From RHKX01 sp963784885 (GTDB lineage Bacteria; Actinomycetota; Thermoleophilia; Solirubrobacterales; 70-9), in contig CAWATA010000004.1 in assembly GCA_963784885.1 (NCBI GenBank), forward strand, positions 1 through 64,000: 64,000 nucleotides of DNA. The letters run 5' to 3'. Numbering within the stretch: position 1 is the stretch's first letter; every line of letters begins with the position of its first letter. Under the pieces are notes generated by a model. It saw nothing but the letters and a program-made list of their open reading frames with translations. It was not told the DNA's origin and ran no database searches. The position numbers and the translations under genes were made by a program. Of this stretch, positions 33,919 to 41,924 are shown piece by piece.

Positions 33919-34719
33919 ATGGGCGAGCGCGGAGCAGCCTTCTTCGACCTCGACCGGACGCTGATGTCCGGATCGAGCGGCGCCCAGTTCGGCCGCGCCG
34001 CCTACCGGGCCGGGCTGGTCAGCCGGGCGCAGGTCCTGCGATGGGGCGTCGACCACCTGCGGTTCCGCCTCCGCGGGGCGACGGACGAGGACACGGACGC
34101 GCTCGTGGCGGCCGTCAACGGCCTGCTGCGCGGGGTGCCGGCGCGGACGCTGCGGCGGATGCTCCCCGACCTGCTCGAGGGGATCCTGCCGCGGATCTAC
34201 CCGCAGATGGTCGCCGAGGTCCGGAGCCACCAGGACGACGGGCGCCCGGCATTCATCGTCAGCGCTGCGAGCAACGGCGTCGTCGAGGTGCTGGCCCGGG
34301 TGCTCGACATGGAGGGCGGGATCGGCACCCGTTACGAGATCGACGACGACGGCCTCTACACGGGCCGGCTGATCGGCGGGCTCAACTACGGGGAGCTGAA
34401 GGTCGAGCCGATGCGGCGGTTCGCCGCCGACCACGGCATCGACCTGGAGGCGAGCTGGGCCTACTCGGACTCGGTCTCCGACCTGCCGATGCTGGAGCTG
34501 GTCGGCCATCCGGTCGTCGTCAACCCGGACGCGCCGCTGGCGAGGATCGCGGCCGAACGCGGCTGGCCGGTTATGCGGTTCGAGAAGCTCGGCCGGACGA
34601 TCGCGGCGGCAGGGGTCCTCGCCGTCGCGACGCTGGTCGGCGGCGGCAGCGTCGTCGCCCGTCGTCGCGCGGCCGGATCGCGAGCCGGCGGCCCGAGGCG
34701 GCGTTCGCCCCGGCGCTGA
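33919..34719 (+). CDS. HAD-superfamily IB hydrolase (SerB-like)
   Basis: 266 residues. Nucleophile motif FFDLDRTL (about 8-15, DxDxT), motif II Ser in FIVSAASNG (about 114-122), motif III Lys about 160, motif IV SDSVSDLPML (about 185-194), so catalytically complete. The C-terminal ~40 residues have one hydrophobic segment (AAAGVLAVATLVGGG) and an Arg-rich end, suggesting membrane attachment. Family members dephosphorylate phosphoserine or lipid-like phosphates; several actinobacterial HAD-IB proteins are fused to or near acyltransferases. The substrate is unknown. Confidence 0.85.
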   Translation: MGERGAAFFDLDRTLMSGSSGAQFGRAAYRAGLVSRAQVLRWGVDHLRFRLRGATDEDTDALVAAVNGLLRGVPARTLRRMLPDLLEGILPRIYPQMVAEVRSHQDDGRPAFIVSAASNGVVEVLARVLDMEGGIGTRYEIDDDGLYTGRLIGGLNYGELKVEPMRRFAADHGIDLEASWAYSDSVSDLPMLELVGHPVVVNPDAPLARIAAERGWPVMRFEKLGRTIAAAGVLAVATLVGGGSVVARRRAAGSRAGGPRRRSPRR

Positions 34720-34747
34720 GCCGCCGGCAAGCGTAGGATCGCCCGCG

Positions 34748-36166
34748 ATGGACGCTTCCGAGCTGGCTTTCGCGGGGATCCACCGACAGGCGGAGCTCCT
34801 GCGCGACCGTGCCGTCAGCTCGAGCGATCTGGTCTCGCTCTACCTCGATCGGATCGAGCGATTCGACGGCAGGCTGAACTCCTTCCGCGTCGTCCTCGCC
34901 GAACGCGCCCTGGCCGAGGCCTCCGACGCCGACCGGCGGATCGCGGCGGGGGAGACCGCACCGCTGCTCGGAGTGCCGATCGCCGTCAAGGACAACGTCG
35001 ACGTCGCCGGCGAGGTCACCACTCTCGGCACCGGCGTCTACGCTCGCCCCGCCGCCGCCGACTCGGCTCACTACCGGCGGCTGCGCGAGGCCGGCGCCGT
35101 CCTGATCGGAAAGACGAACCTCCCGGAGCTCGCGATCTGGCCGTTCACCGAGAGCCAGACATGGGGGAGGAGCAGGAATCCGTGGGACCCGGAGCGGAGC
35201 TCCGGTGGCTCGAGCGGGGGCTCCGGAGCCGCGGTCGCCGCCGGGCTGGTCGGCGCGGCTTCGGCATCCGACGGCGGCGGTTCGATCAGGATCCCGGCCG
35301 CCCACTGCGGCCTGTTCGGGCTCAAGCCCCAGCGCGGCCGGATCAGCTTGATGCCCGAGCACGAGCACTGGCTCGGCCTCTCCGTCACCGGCTGCCTGAG
35401 CCGCCGGGTCGTCGACACCGCACTCTGGCTCGACGTCGCCGCCGGGCCCGAGCCCGGCGACGCGGATACTCCGCCGCCCCCGGAGCGCAGCTACGTCGAC
35501 GCGGCGGCCGCCCCGCCGGGGCCGCTGCGGATCGCGACGACCGTGAGCGTGCCGCGTGCCGCCGTCCCGCCGATCATCAGCGACGAGGTCAAGGACGGGA
35601 TCGCGAGGATCGGCGACGTCCTGCGGTCGCTCGGCCATACCGTGTTCGAGCGCGACCCCGACTGGGGCCGGATCGGCAACGACATCACCCCCCGGTATCT
35701 GGGCGGCATCGCCGGGGAGGGCCGCGAGGTCCCCGATCGCGACCGGCTCGAGGGGCGGACGCGCGGGATGATCCGGATGGGAAGCCTGCTCCCGGGCGCG
35801 GTGGTGCGTCGCTCCCGCACTGCCGAGGCCGGCCACGCCGAGCGCCTCAACCGGATCTTCGACGACGCCGACGTCCTACTGATGCCCGTCGTCGGGATTC
35901 CGCCGCCGCCATCGGGGCGCTGGGCGGGCCGCGGCGCGGTGCGGACGCTGATGAGCACCTCCCGCGCATATGCCGGGACGATCGCCTGGAACTACACCGG
36001 CCAGCCCGCCGCCTCGGTGCCGCTGCCGCCGGACTCGCCGGGCGGGCTGCCGCTCGCCGGCCAGCTCGTCGTGTCGCCGAATCGCGAGGATCTGCTGATA
36101 TCGCTGGCCGCCCAGCTCGAGGCCGAGATCGGTTGGCCTGAGCGCATCCCCGAGGAGTACGCGTGA
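34748..36166 (+). CDS. Amidase-signature family hydrolase
   Basis: 472 residues. Catalytic Lys in IAVKDNVDVAG (about 80), the Gly/Ser-rich signature SSGGSSGGSGAAVAAGLV (about 156-173) with the cis-Ser, and nucleophile Ser in SDGGGSIRIPAAHCGLFGLK (about 177-196). It hydrolyses an amide bond, substrate unknown. No GatB or GatC gene is near and the length suits a stand-alone amidase, so it is not taken as GatA. Its end overlaps the dehydrogenase downstream by 4 bases (GTGA). Confidence 0.9.
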   Translation: MDASELAFAGIHRQAELLRDRAVSSSDLVSLYLDRIERFDGRLNSFRVVLAERALAEASDADRRIAAGETAPLLGVPIAVKDNVDVAGEVTTLGTGVYARPAAADSAHYRRLREAGAVLIGKTNLPELAIWPFTESQTWGRSRNPWDPERSSGGSSGGSGAAVAAGLVGAASASDGGGSIRIPAAHCGLFGLKPQRGRISLMPEHEHWLGLSVTGCLSRRVVDTALWLDVAAGPEPGDADTPPPPERSYVDAAAAPPGPLRIATTVSVPRAAVPPIISDEVKDGIARIGDVLRSLGHTVFERDPDWGRIGNDITPRYLGGIAGEGREVPDRDRLEGRTRGMIRMGSLLPGAVVRRSRTAEAGHAERLNRIFDDADVLLMPVVGIPPPPSGRWAGRGAVRTLMSTSRAYAGTIAWNYTGQPAASVPLPPDSPGGLPLAGQLVVSPNREDLLISLAAQLEAEIGWPERIPEEYA

Positions 36167-37152
36167 AAGTCGTCGCCGTCGGTCCCGAACAGACGCTCGA
36201 GGTGCGGGAGGTCGACGATCCCGACCCCGGTGAAGGCCAGGTAGTCGTCGACGTCGCCGCCTGCGGCATCTGCGGGTCGGACCTGCACATGCTTCCCTCC
36301 GGCGTCCTGCCCGAGGGCTCGGTGCTCGGGCACGAGCTGTCCGGGACGCTCGCCGGGGTGGGACCGGGGGTCGAGGGGTGGTCGGCGGGCGACCGCGTCT
36401 GCGTCTACCCGTTCGCGCCGGTCTCCGAGCTCGACATCCCGCTGGCGATGGCGAGCGGGATCGGCCTCGGCACCAATGACGGCGGCTACGCCGAGCGGAT
36501 GGTCTGCGACGCCGAAATGCTCTGGCGGTTGCCCGAGGAGATCGAGCTCGAGCACGGCGCGCTGGTCGAGCCGCTCGCCGTCGGCCTCCACGGGATCGAC
36601 GTCTCGGGGGCGGAGCCGGGGCAGCCGGTCTGCGTCCTCGGCTGCGGGCCGATCGGTGCGATGACACTGGCCGGGCTTCGAGGCCGCGGATTCGCGGACG
36701 TCGTCGTCGTCGAGCCGAACCCCGGACGCCGCGAGCTGGCGATCCGCCTCGGCGCACCTCACGTCACCGGGATGGAGAACGTCCACGAGGAGGTGCTCGG
36801 CGCCCTCGGCGGCCGCGCTCCCGAGATCGTCATCGAGTGCGCCGGTCACGTGTCTGCGCCGGGCCTCGCCGTCGAGCTCATCGCACCCGAGGGGACGGTC
36901 GCCCTCGTCGGGATGCTCGAGGAGCCGGTCCCGATCTCGCAGCTCAACGTGATGCTCAAAGAGGCCGTGCTGAGGGGTTCGTTCGCCTACCGGCCCAAGG
37001 ACTTCGACGAGGCGATCGCGATGCTCGCCGCCGGCAGCGTCCCGGTCGATGAGCTCGTCACCTCGCGCCATCGGCTCGAGGACGCGTCTGCATGTTTCGA
37101 GGAGCTGCGGCGACCGGGCACCGAGGAGCTGAAGGTCCTCTTGACCCCGTGA
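36163..37152 (+). CDS. Zinc-type medium-chain dehydrogenase lacking the structural-zinc loop
   Basis: 329 residues, MDR fold. Catalytic zinc ligands Cys in ACGICGSDLHM (about 37-47) and His-Glu in LGHELSG (about 60-66) are present, as is the NAD-binding stretch VLGCGPIGAMTLAGLRGRG (about 162). The four-Cys structural-zinc loop that normally follows GDRV is missing: the segment reads VCVYPFAPVSELDIP. It should still oxidise an alcohol or polyol with NAD(P). Coupled to the amidase by a 4-base overlap, so the two may act in one pathway. Confidence 0.85.
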   Translation: MKVVAVGPEQTLEVREVDDPDPGEGQVVVDVAACGICGSDLHMLPSGVLPEGSVLGHELSGTLAGVGPGVEGWSAGDRVCVYPFAPVSELDIPLAMASGIGLGTNDGGYAERMVCDAEMLWRLPEEIELEHGALVEPLAVGLHGIDVSGAEPGQPVCVLGCGPIGAMTLAGLRGRGFADVVVVEPNPGRRELAIRLGAPHVTGMENVHEEVLGALGGRAPEIVIECAGHVSAPGLAVELIAPEGTVALVGMLEEPVPISQLNVMLKEAVLRGSFAYRPKDFDEAIAMLAAGSVPVDELVTSRHRLEDASACFEELRRPGTEELKVLLTP

Positions 37153-37186
37153 GGGGGCGGCGGGTCTGCGCGAGGCCGCGCTCGCG

Positions 37187-37212
37187 GCGCCCGCCGGCCG
37201 GCCGGCGGGCGC
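37187..37212. terminator. Perfect 26-bp palindrome, probable terminator
   Basis: Positions 37187-37199 are the exact reverse complement of 37200-37212, all G and C. It lies 35 bases after the dehydrogenase stop and 20 bases before the mutase start. As RNA it forms a very stable stem; there is no U-tract. Confidence 0.55.
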
Positions 37213-37231
37213 GCCGGTAGCCTTCCCGGCA

Positions 37232-38893
37232 ATGGCGATCGAGCCCGGATCCGAGCGCAGAGCCCATCAGTGGCTGGAGGAGGAGTACTCCCGCGAGCGG
37301 GAGCGCGACGTCCCGTTCGAGACGCTCTCCGGCCATCCGGTCGCACCGCTGTACACGGCCGACGACCTCTCCGGCCACGACGCAGAGCGCGACGAGGGCT
37401 TCCCCGGCTCCTTTCCCTACACCCGCGGGGTTTATCCGTCGATGTACCGGGGCCGGCTCTGGACGATGCGCCAGTTCGCGGGCTTCGGCACGGTCGAGGA
37501 GACGAACGAGCGCTTCCGCTACCTGCTAGACCACGGCCAGACCGGCCTTTCGACGGCATTCGACATGCCGACCCTGATGGGCCTCGACTCCGATCACCAC
37601 CGGTCGCTCGGTGAGGTCGGCGTGGAGGGCGTCGCCCTCGACACCGTCGACGACATGGCGACGCTGTTCGACGGGATCCCGCTCGACCGGGTGACCGTCT
37701 CGATGACGATCAACGCTCCGGCGGCGATCCTGCTGGCCTTCTACGTCGTCGCCGCCGAGGAGAGGGGGATCCCGACGGAGAAGCTGGGGGGGACGATCCA
37801 GACGGACATCCTCAAGGAGTACATCGCCCAGAAGGAGTGGTGCTTTCCGATCGAGCCGGCGATGCGACTCGTCACCGACATGGTCGAGTGGTGCGCGGGC
37901 GAGATGCCCCGCTGGCACCCGATCTCGATCTCCGGCTACCACATCCGCGAGGCCGGATCGACGGCCCAGCAGGAGCTCGCCTTCACGCTCAAGGACGGTC
38001 TGACCTACGTCGAGCGCGCGGTCGAGCGCGGCCTCGACGTCGACGAGTTCGCGCCGCGGTTGTCGTTCTTCTTCAACGCTCACATCGACTTCTTCGAGGA
38101 GATCGCCAAGTACCGCGCGGCCCGCAGGATCTGGGCGCGCGAGCTCCGCGAGACGTTCGGCGCCAAGAACCCGAAGTCGATGCTGATGCGCACCCATACG
38201 CAAACCGCCGGAGTGAGCCTCACCGCCCAGCAGCCGCTCGTGAACATCGTCCGGACGACGATCGAGGCGCTCGCCGGCGTCCTCGGCGGCACCCAGTCGC
38301 TGCACACCAACAGCTACGACGAGGCCCTCGCGCTCCCGACGGAGGAGGCGGTCCGGATTGCGCTGCGAACCCAGCAGGTCATCGCCCACGAGTCCGGAGT
38401 CACGAACACCGTCGACCCGCTCGGGGGCTCCTACTTCGTCGAGAAGCTGACCGACGAGATGGAGGCCGCCGCCTACGACTACTTCGCGCGGATCGACGAG
38501 CTCGGCGGCATGGTCGCCGCGATCGAGGCGAACTTCCCCCAGCGCGAGATCTCCGACGCCGCCTTCGAGTACCAGGCCGCGCTCGAGAGGGAGGAGCGGA
38601 TCATGGTCGGCGTCAACGCCTTCCGCGTCGAGGACGACGAGCTGAACGAGCTCCACCGCCCCGATCCCGCGGCCGAGTCGCGCCAGAAGGAGCGGCTCGC
38701 GGAGACGATGGCTCGTCGCGACGACGTCGTGGCGGCGGACGCGCTGGCCGCTCTCGAGCGCGCGGCGGCGGCGGCGGACTGCAATCTGATGCCACTGCTC
38801 GTCGACTGCGCGCGCGCCCGGGTCAGCGAGGGCGAGATGGTCGCTGCGCTGCAGAACGTCTTCGGCACCTACGTCGAGACGCCCGTTTACTGA
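37232..38893 (+). CDS. Methylmalonyl-CoA mutase, large (substrate-binding) subunit
   Basis: 553 residues, the TIM-barrel half of the B12-dependent mutase that interconverts methylmalonyl-CoA and succinyl-CoA. Substrate signatures YPSMYRGRLWTMRQFAGFGT (about 69-88), MTINAPAAILLAFY and RTHTQTAGVSLTAQQP are present; RLWTMRQFAGF is nearer to methylmalonyl- than to isobutyryl-CoA mutases (TFRMFAGEG type). No B12 domain is attached; it is on a separate small subunit at 39573. The split layout is the archaeal and ICM-like one. MeaB is encoded at 25535. Confidence 0.9.
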   Translation: MAIEPGSERRAHQWLEEEYSRERERDVPFETLSGHPVAPLYTADDLSGHDAERDEGFPGSFPYTRGVYPSMYRGRLWTMRQFAGFGTVEETNERFRYLLDHGQTGLSTAFDMPTLMGLDSDHHRSLGEVGVEGVALDTVDDMATLFDGIPLDRVTVSMTINAPAAILLAFYVVAAEERGIPTEKLGGTIQTDILKEYIAQKEWCFPIEPAMRLVTDMVEWCAGEMPRWHPISISGYHIREAGSTAQQELAFTLKDGLTYVERAVERGLDVDEFAPRLSFFFNAHIDFFEEIAKYRAARRIWARELRETFGAKNPKSMLMRTHTQTAGVSLTAQQPLVNIVRTTIEALAGVLGGTQSLHTNSYDEALALPTEEAVRIALRTQQVIAHESGVTNTVDPLGGSYFVEKLTDEMEAAAYDYFARIDELGGMVAAIEANFPQREISDAAFEYQAALEREERIMVGVNAFRVEDDELNELHRPDPAAESRQKERLAETMARRDDVVAADALAALERAAAAADCNLMPLLVDCARARVSEGEMVAALQNVFGTYVETPVY

Positions 38894-38908
38894 ATCCGGA
38901 AGATTGAC

Positions 38909-39020
38909 GCTCGCGGGCGGGTAGTGGCTCGGCACGAGCGATCTCGAGGTCGTCGGCGGCGACGTCGCGGGCTGCGAAGTTCGCCGCACCGGGCCCTCCC
39001 GAACCACCCGACCCGCGAGC
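38909..39020 (+). other. Candidate structured intergenic element
   Basis: GCTCGCGGG (38909-38917) pairs perfectly with CCCGCGAGC (39012-39020), and GGGT (38919-38922) can pair with ACCC inside it, closing a 112-base fold that starts 16 bases after the mutase stop. It resembles copies A and B in size and position but shares only the short motif CTCGGC with them, so I keep it apart. The rest of the gap to 39135 holds no gene; a small GTTA/TAAC hairpin lies at 39096-39112. Confidence 0.4.
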
Positions 39021-39135
39021 ACATGGCGCCCGCCCTTCAACGCGCTCCGGCCCAGTCCTCCATCTGGGCGGGATCTTGCAGCACCGGGTCGAGAGTTAAC
39101 GCTTCGCTAACGGGATCCTTAGGGTGCCCGCCTTC

Positions 39136-39531
39136 ATGGCAACCGTCCCGAACAGAATCCTCACAGTCCTGCTCGCCGCCGTCACGGCGCTGCTCTTCCT
39201 CGTGCTCGTCGCCTCCCCGGCCCCGGCCTCCAAGAATCACGCGCCGGGGACGCACAAGCGCACGCTCGATCGCGACTTCGAGCGCCGCGTCTCGAAGAAG
39301 AACAAGAAGTGGGCCAAGCGCGTCGCCGCATGCGAGTCCGGCGGCAACCCGAACGCGATCGGCGGCGGCGGGGCCTACCGCGGCGCCTTCCAGTTCATGC
39401 GCTCGACCTGGAGGACCTCGCCACGCTCTCCCGGCGGTGACCCGATCGACTACAGCTACAAGACCCAGGCCTTCGTCGCGGTCCGCCTGAAGATGCGGTC
39501 GGGTTCATCGCCCTGGCCGAGCTGCGGCTGA
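39136..39531 (+). CDS. Secreted resuscitation-promoting-factor-like muralytic protein
   Basis: 131 residues from ATG 39136 (GTG 39124 is possible). A signal peptide (about 1-35, ILTVLLAAVTALLFLVLVAS) is followed by a basic linker and a transglycosylase-like domain (about 60-131): WAKRVAACESGGNPNAIGG with the catalytic Glu in CESGG, then GAFQFMRSTWR, and a terminal Cys (SSPWPSC) that would bond to the Cys of ACESGG. This is the Rpf/Rpf-like fold that cleaves peptidoglycan and wakes dormant actinobacteria. It sits between the two mutase subunits, with no metabolic link. Confidence 0.8.
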   Translation: MATVPNRILTVLLAAVTALLFLVLVASPAPASKNHAPGTHKRTLDRDFERRVSKKNKKWAKRVAACESGGNPNAIGGGGAYRGAFQFMRSTWRTSPRSPGGDPIDYSYKTQAFVAVRLKMRSGSSPWPSCG

Positions 39532-39572
39532 GCGCGGCGCCTGCGAGCCGCGCCGGATACCCTTCCGGGGCA

Positions 39573-39977
39573 ATGAGCGAACGGAAGATCAGAGTCGTCG
39601 TCGCCAAGCCCGGTCTCGACGGCCACGACCGCGGCGCCAAGATCATCGCGCGGGCGTTGCGCGACGCCGGCATGGAGGTCATCTACACCGGTCTGCACCA
39701 GACGCCGGAGCAGATCGCCGCCACGGTGATCCAGGAGGACGCCGACGCCGTCGGCCTCTCGATCCTCTCCGGCGCTCACATGACCCTGGTTCCGAAGATC
39801 GTCGAGATGCTCCGCGAGCAGGGGGCCGAGGACGTGCTGGTTACCGTCGGAGGAACGATTCCCGCCGACGACATCCCGGAGCTCAAGCGCCTCGGGGTCG
39901 CCGAGGTCTTCACGCCCGGGGCGCCGACCGACGACATCGTCGAGTTCCTGCGCAACGGCGTCGGCGCTCCCGCCTAG
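39573..39977 (+). CDS. Methylmalonyl-CoA mutase, small (cobalamin-binding) subunit
   Basis: 134 residues, a stand-alone B12-binding domain. The signature KPGLDGHDRGAKIIARAL (about 11-28) carries the lower-axial His of the DxHxxG motif, followed by SILSGAHMTL and VGGTIPADDI for the nucleotide tail. It pairs with the large subunit at 37232. The rpf-like gene separates the two, an unusual break in what is normally an adjacent pair. Confidence 0.95.
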   Translation: MSERKIRVVVAKPGLDGHDRGAKIIARALRDAGMEVIYTGLHQTPEQIAATVIQEDADAVGLSILSGAHMTLVPKIVEMLREQGAEDVLVTVGGTIPADDIPELKRLGVAEVFTPGAPTDDIVEFLRNGVGAPA

Positions 39978-40079
39978 ACGGCGGCGCGACCCGCAGCCGT
40001 CCGGGCTGCTCGACCGCCCGCCACGACCATGGTTCGGAATGCGGCTCCACGGTTGAAGCAGGGCTCGCCGGGGAACCGA

Positions 40080-40095
40080 TTGACAAGTCAGTCAA
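40080..40095 (+). promoter_or_regulatory. Inverted repeat and -35-like box upstream of etfBA
   Basis: TTGACAAGTCAGTCAA holds a consensus -35 (TTGACA) inside an imperfect palindrome with TTGAC/GTCAA arms, the shape of a TetR-family operator (several fatty-acid regulators bind TGAC...GTCA palindromes). A good -10 at 17 bp is not seen; TAGCAT lies at 40109-40114. The etf start is 68 bases downstream. The rest of 39978-40147 shows nothing else. Confidence 0.45.
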
Positions 40096-40147
40096 CCGCC
40101 CGAATCGGTAGCATTCTCTGCCGCAAGTCCCCAAGGAGGCACCCACT

Positions 40148-40939
40148 TTGAAGATCTGTTGCCTAGTCAAGGAGGTCCCGGACGCAGCCGTGCAGAAGCG
40201 GCTCGACCCGGCCACCAAGCGGCTCGACCGCTCGGGCGAGAAGACCTTGAACCAGTTCGATACCCACGGCATCGAGGCCGCCATGCAGATCCGCGAGGGC
40301 GGAGCTGTCGACGTCGACGAGATCGTCGCCGTCACGATGGGCCCCGAGACCGCTCAGCGCGCCCTGCACAAGGCCGTCGCACTCGGAGCCGACCGCTCCG
40401 TCCACCTGACCGACGACTCGCTCTCCGGGTCGGACGTCTGCGCGACCGGCTACGCGCTGGCGAAGGTGCTCGAGAGCGAGGCGCCCGACCTCGTCCTGCT
40501 CGGGCAGCAGTCCGATGACGGCGAGTGCTACACGATCGGAGCCGTCGTGGCGGACCACCTGAGGATGCCGTCGCTGACGCAGGTGATCGAGATGGACGTC
40601 GACGGCGAGAAGCTGCGCTGCGAGCGTCAGGCCGAGTACGGCTACGACACCGTCGAGATTCAGCTCCCAGCCGTGATCAGCGTCGGCGACGCGATCAACG
40701 AGCCGCGCTACCCGTCGCTGAAGGCGATCATGGGCGCCAAGAAGAAGCCGCTGGACACGAAGGGCACCGGCGACGTCGGCATCGAGTCCGACAAGGTCGG
40801 CGAGTCCGGCTCCCAGACCCAGGTCCTCGCGATCAACCCGCCGCCCGAGAAGGAGGCCGGCGAGGTGTTCGAGGACGAGGACACCAACGAGACGGTCGAG
40901 AAGATCGTCGCTTGGCTCGACGAAAGGAAGCTGATCTAG
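40148..40939 (+). CDS. etfB: Electron transfer flavoprotein, beta subunit
   Basis: 263 residues. N-terminal KICCLVKEVPDAAVQKRLD, AMQIREG, the AMP-site region LLGQQSDDGECYTIGAVVADHL (quoted in part) and CERQAEYGYDTVEIQLPAVI, matching EtfB. It carries electrons from acyl-CoA dehydrogenases to ETF-QO. Start is TTG, supported by a strong AAGGAGG at 40133-40139. The stop directly abuts the etfA ATG, so the subunits are coupled. Confidence 0.95.
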   Translation: MKICCLVKEVPDAAVQKRLDPATKRLDRSGEKTLNQFDTHGIEAAMQIREGGAVDVDEIVAVTMGPETAQRALHKAVALGADRSVHLTDDSLSGSDVCATGYALAKVLESEAPDLVLLGQQSDDGECYTIGAVVADHLRMPSLTQVIEMDVDGEKLRCERQAEYGYDTVEIQLPAVISVGDAINEPRYPSLKAIMGAKKKPLDTKGTGDVGIESDKVGESGSQTQVLAINPPPEKEAGEVFEDEDTNETVEKIVAWLDERKLI

Positions 40940-41917
40940 ATGGCGGACATCCTGGTCTATGCCCTGCACGACGACGAGGGCACCTTCAACAAGAACTCGC
41001 TCGGGGCGATCTCCGAGGCCGCCAAGCTGGCCTCCGAGACCGGCGGCACCGCGTCCGCGGTGGTGGTCGGCGACGTCGCCGACGACGCCGCCGCCTCGCT
41101 CGGCAACTACGGCGCCGCGAAGGTCTACCGCGCCAAGTCGTGCCCGGAGGGCCTCGCTCAGCCGATCGTCGACGTGATGGCCAAGGTCATCACCGACAAC
41201 GGCATCGGCTACGCCCTGTTCGGAGGCGGCCTGCTCGGCTTCGAGATCGGCGCCGGTCTGACGGCCCGCCTCGGCGCCGGCGTGACGATGGAGGTGACCG
41301 CGGTCAAGGCCGCCGACGGCAAGCTCGTCGCCGAGCGCCCGGTCCTGCAGGACTCGGCGATCGTCGACGTCGGCTACGTCAGCGAGCCCGGCATCATCAT
41401 CGGCCGTCTCAATGCGTTCGACGTCGTCGAGTCCGGCTCGGGCGCTGCGGAGGTCACCGACGTCGACGTCGAGCTGTCCGAGTGGTCGACGAAGGCCACG
41501 ATGGTCACCCGCGGCGAGGCCCGCGGCGAGGACGTCAACATCGAGGATGCGGAGATCCTCGTCGGCGGCGGCCGCGGGCTCGGCGAGAAGGAGAACTTCA
41601 AGCTCGCCGAGGATCTGGCCGAGTCGATGGGCGGAGCCGTCGCGGCCACCCGTGCCGTCGTCGACGCCGGCTGGTACCCGTACTCGACTCAGATCGGTCA
41701 GACCGGCAAGACGGTTGCCCCGAAGCTGTACCTCGCCGCCGGGATCTCCGGCGCGATCCAGCACAAGGTCGGCATGCAGAGCTCCGAGAACATCCTCGCG
41801 ATCAACAAGGATCAGAACGCGCCGATCTTCGAGTTCTGCGACCTCGGCGTGGTCGGCGATCTGCACAAGATCATGCCCAAGCTGACCGAGGCCATCAAGG
41901 CCAAGAAGGGCGGCTGA
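40940..41917 (+). CDS. etfA: Electron transfer flavoprotein, alpha subunit
   Basis: 325 residues. N-terminal domain I with VYALHDDEG and the C-terminal FAD domain with AATRAVVDAGWYPYSTQIGQ, GQTGKTVAPKLYLAAGISGA and the signature AINKDQNAPIFEFCDLGVVGD, all typical of EtfA. The FAD-binding Arg-equivalent and the AINKD loop are intact. Partner of EtfB; second gene of etfB-etfA-ETF-QO. Confidence 0.95.
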   Translation: MADILVYALHDDEGTFNKNSLGAISEAAKLASETGGTASAVVVGDVADDAAASLGNYGAAKVYRAKSCPEGLAQPIVDVMAKVITDNGIGYALFGGGLLGFEIGAGLTARLGAGVTMEVTAVKAADGKLVAERPVLQDSAIVDVGYVSEPGIIIGRLNAFDVVESGSGAAEVTDVDVELSEWSTKATMVTRGEARGEDVNIEDAEILVGGGRGLGEKENFKLAEDLAESMGGAVAATRAVVDAGWYPYSTQIGQTGKTVAPKLYLAAGISGAIQHKVGMQSSENILAINKDQNAPIFEFCDLGVVGDLHKIMPKLTEAIKAKKGG

Positions 41918-41924
41918 CCGCGGA

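Noticed and set aside
38909..39135. c-di-AMP (ydaO) riboswitch or SRP RNA before the rpf-like gene
   Set aside because: Neither the ydaO core nor the SRP GGAA/GGAAGCAGCC region is present.
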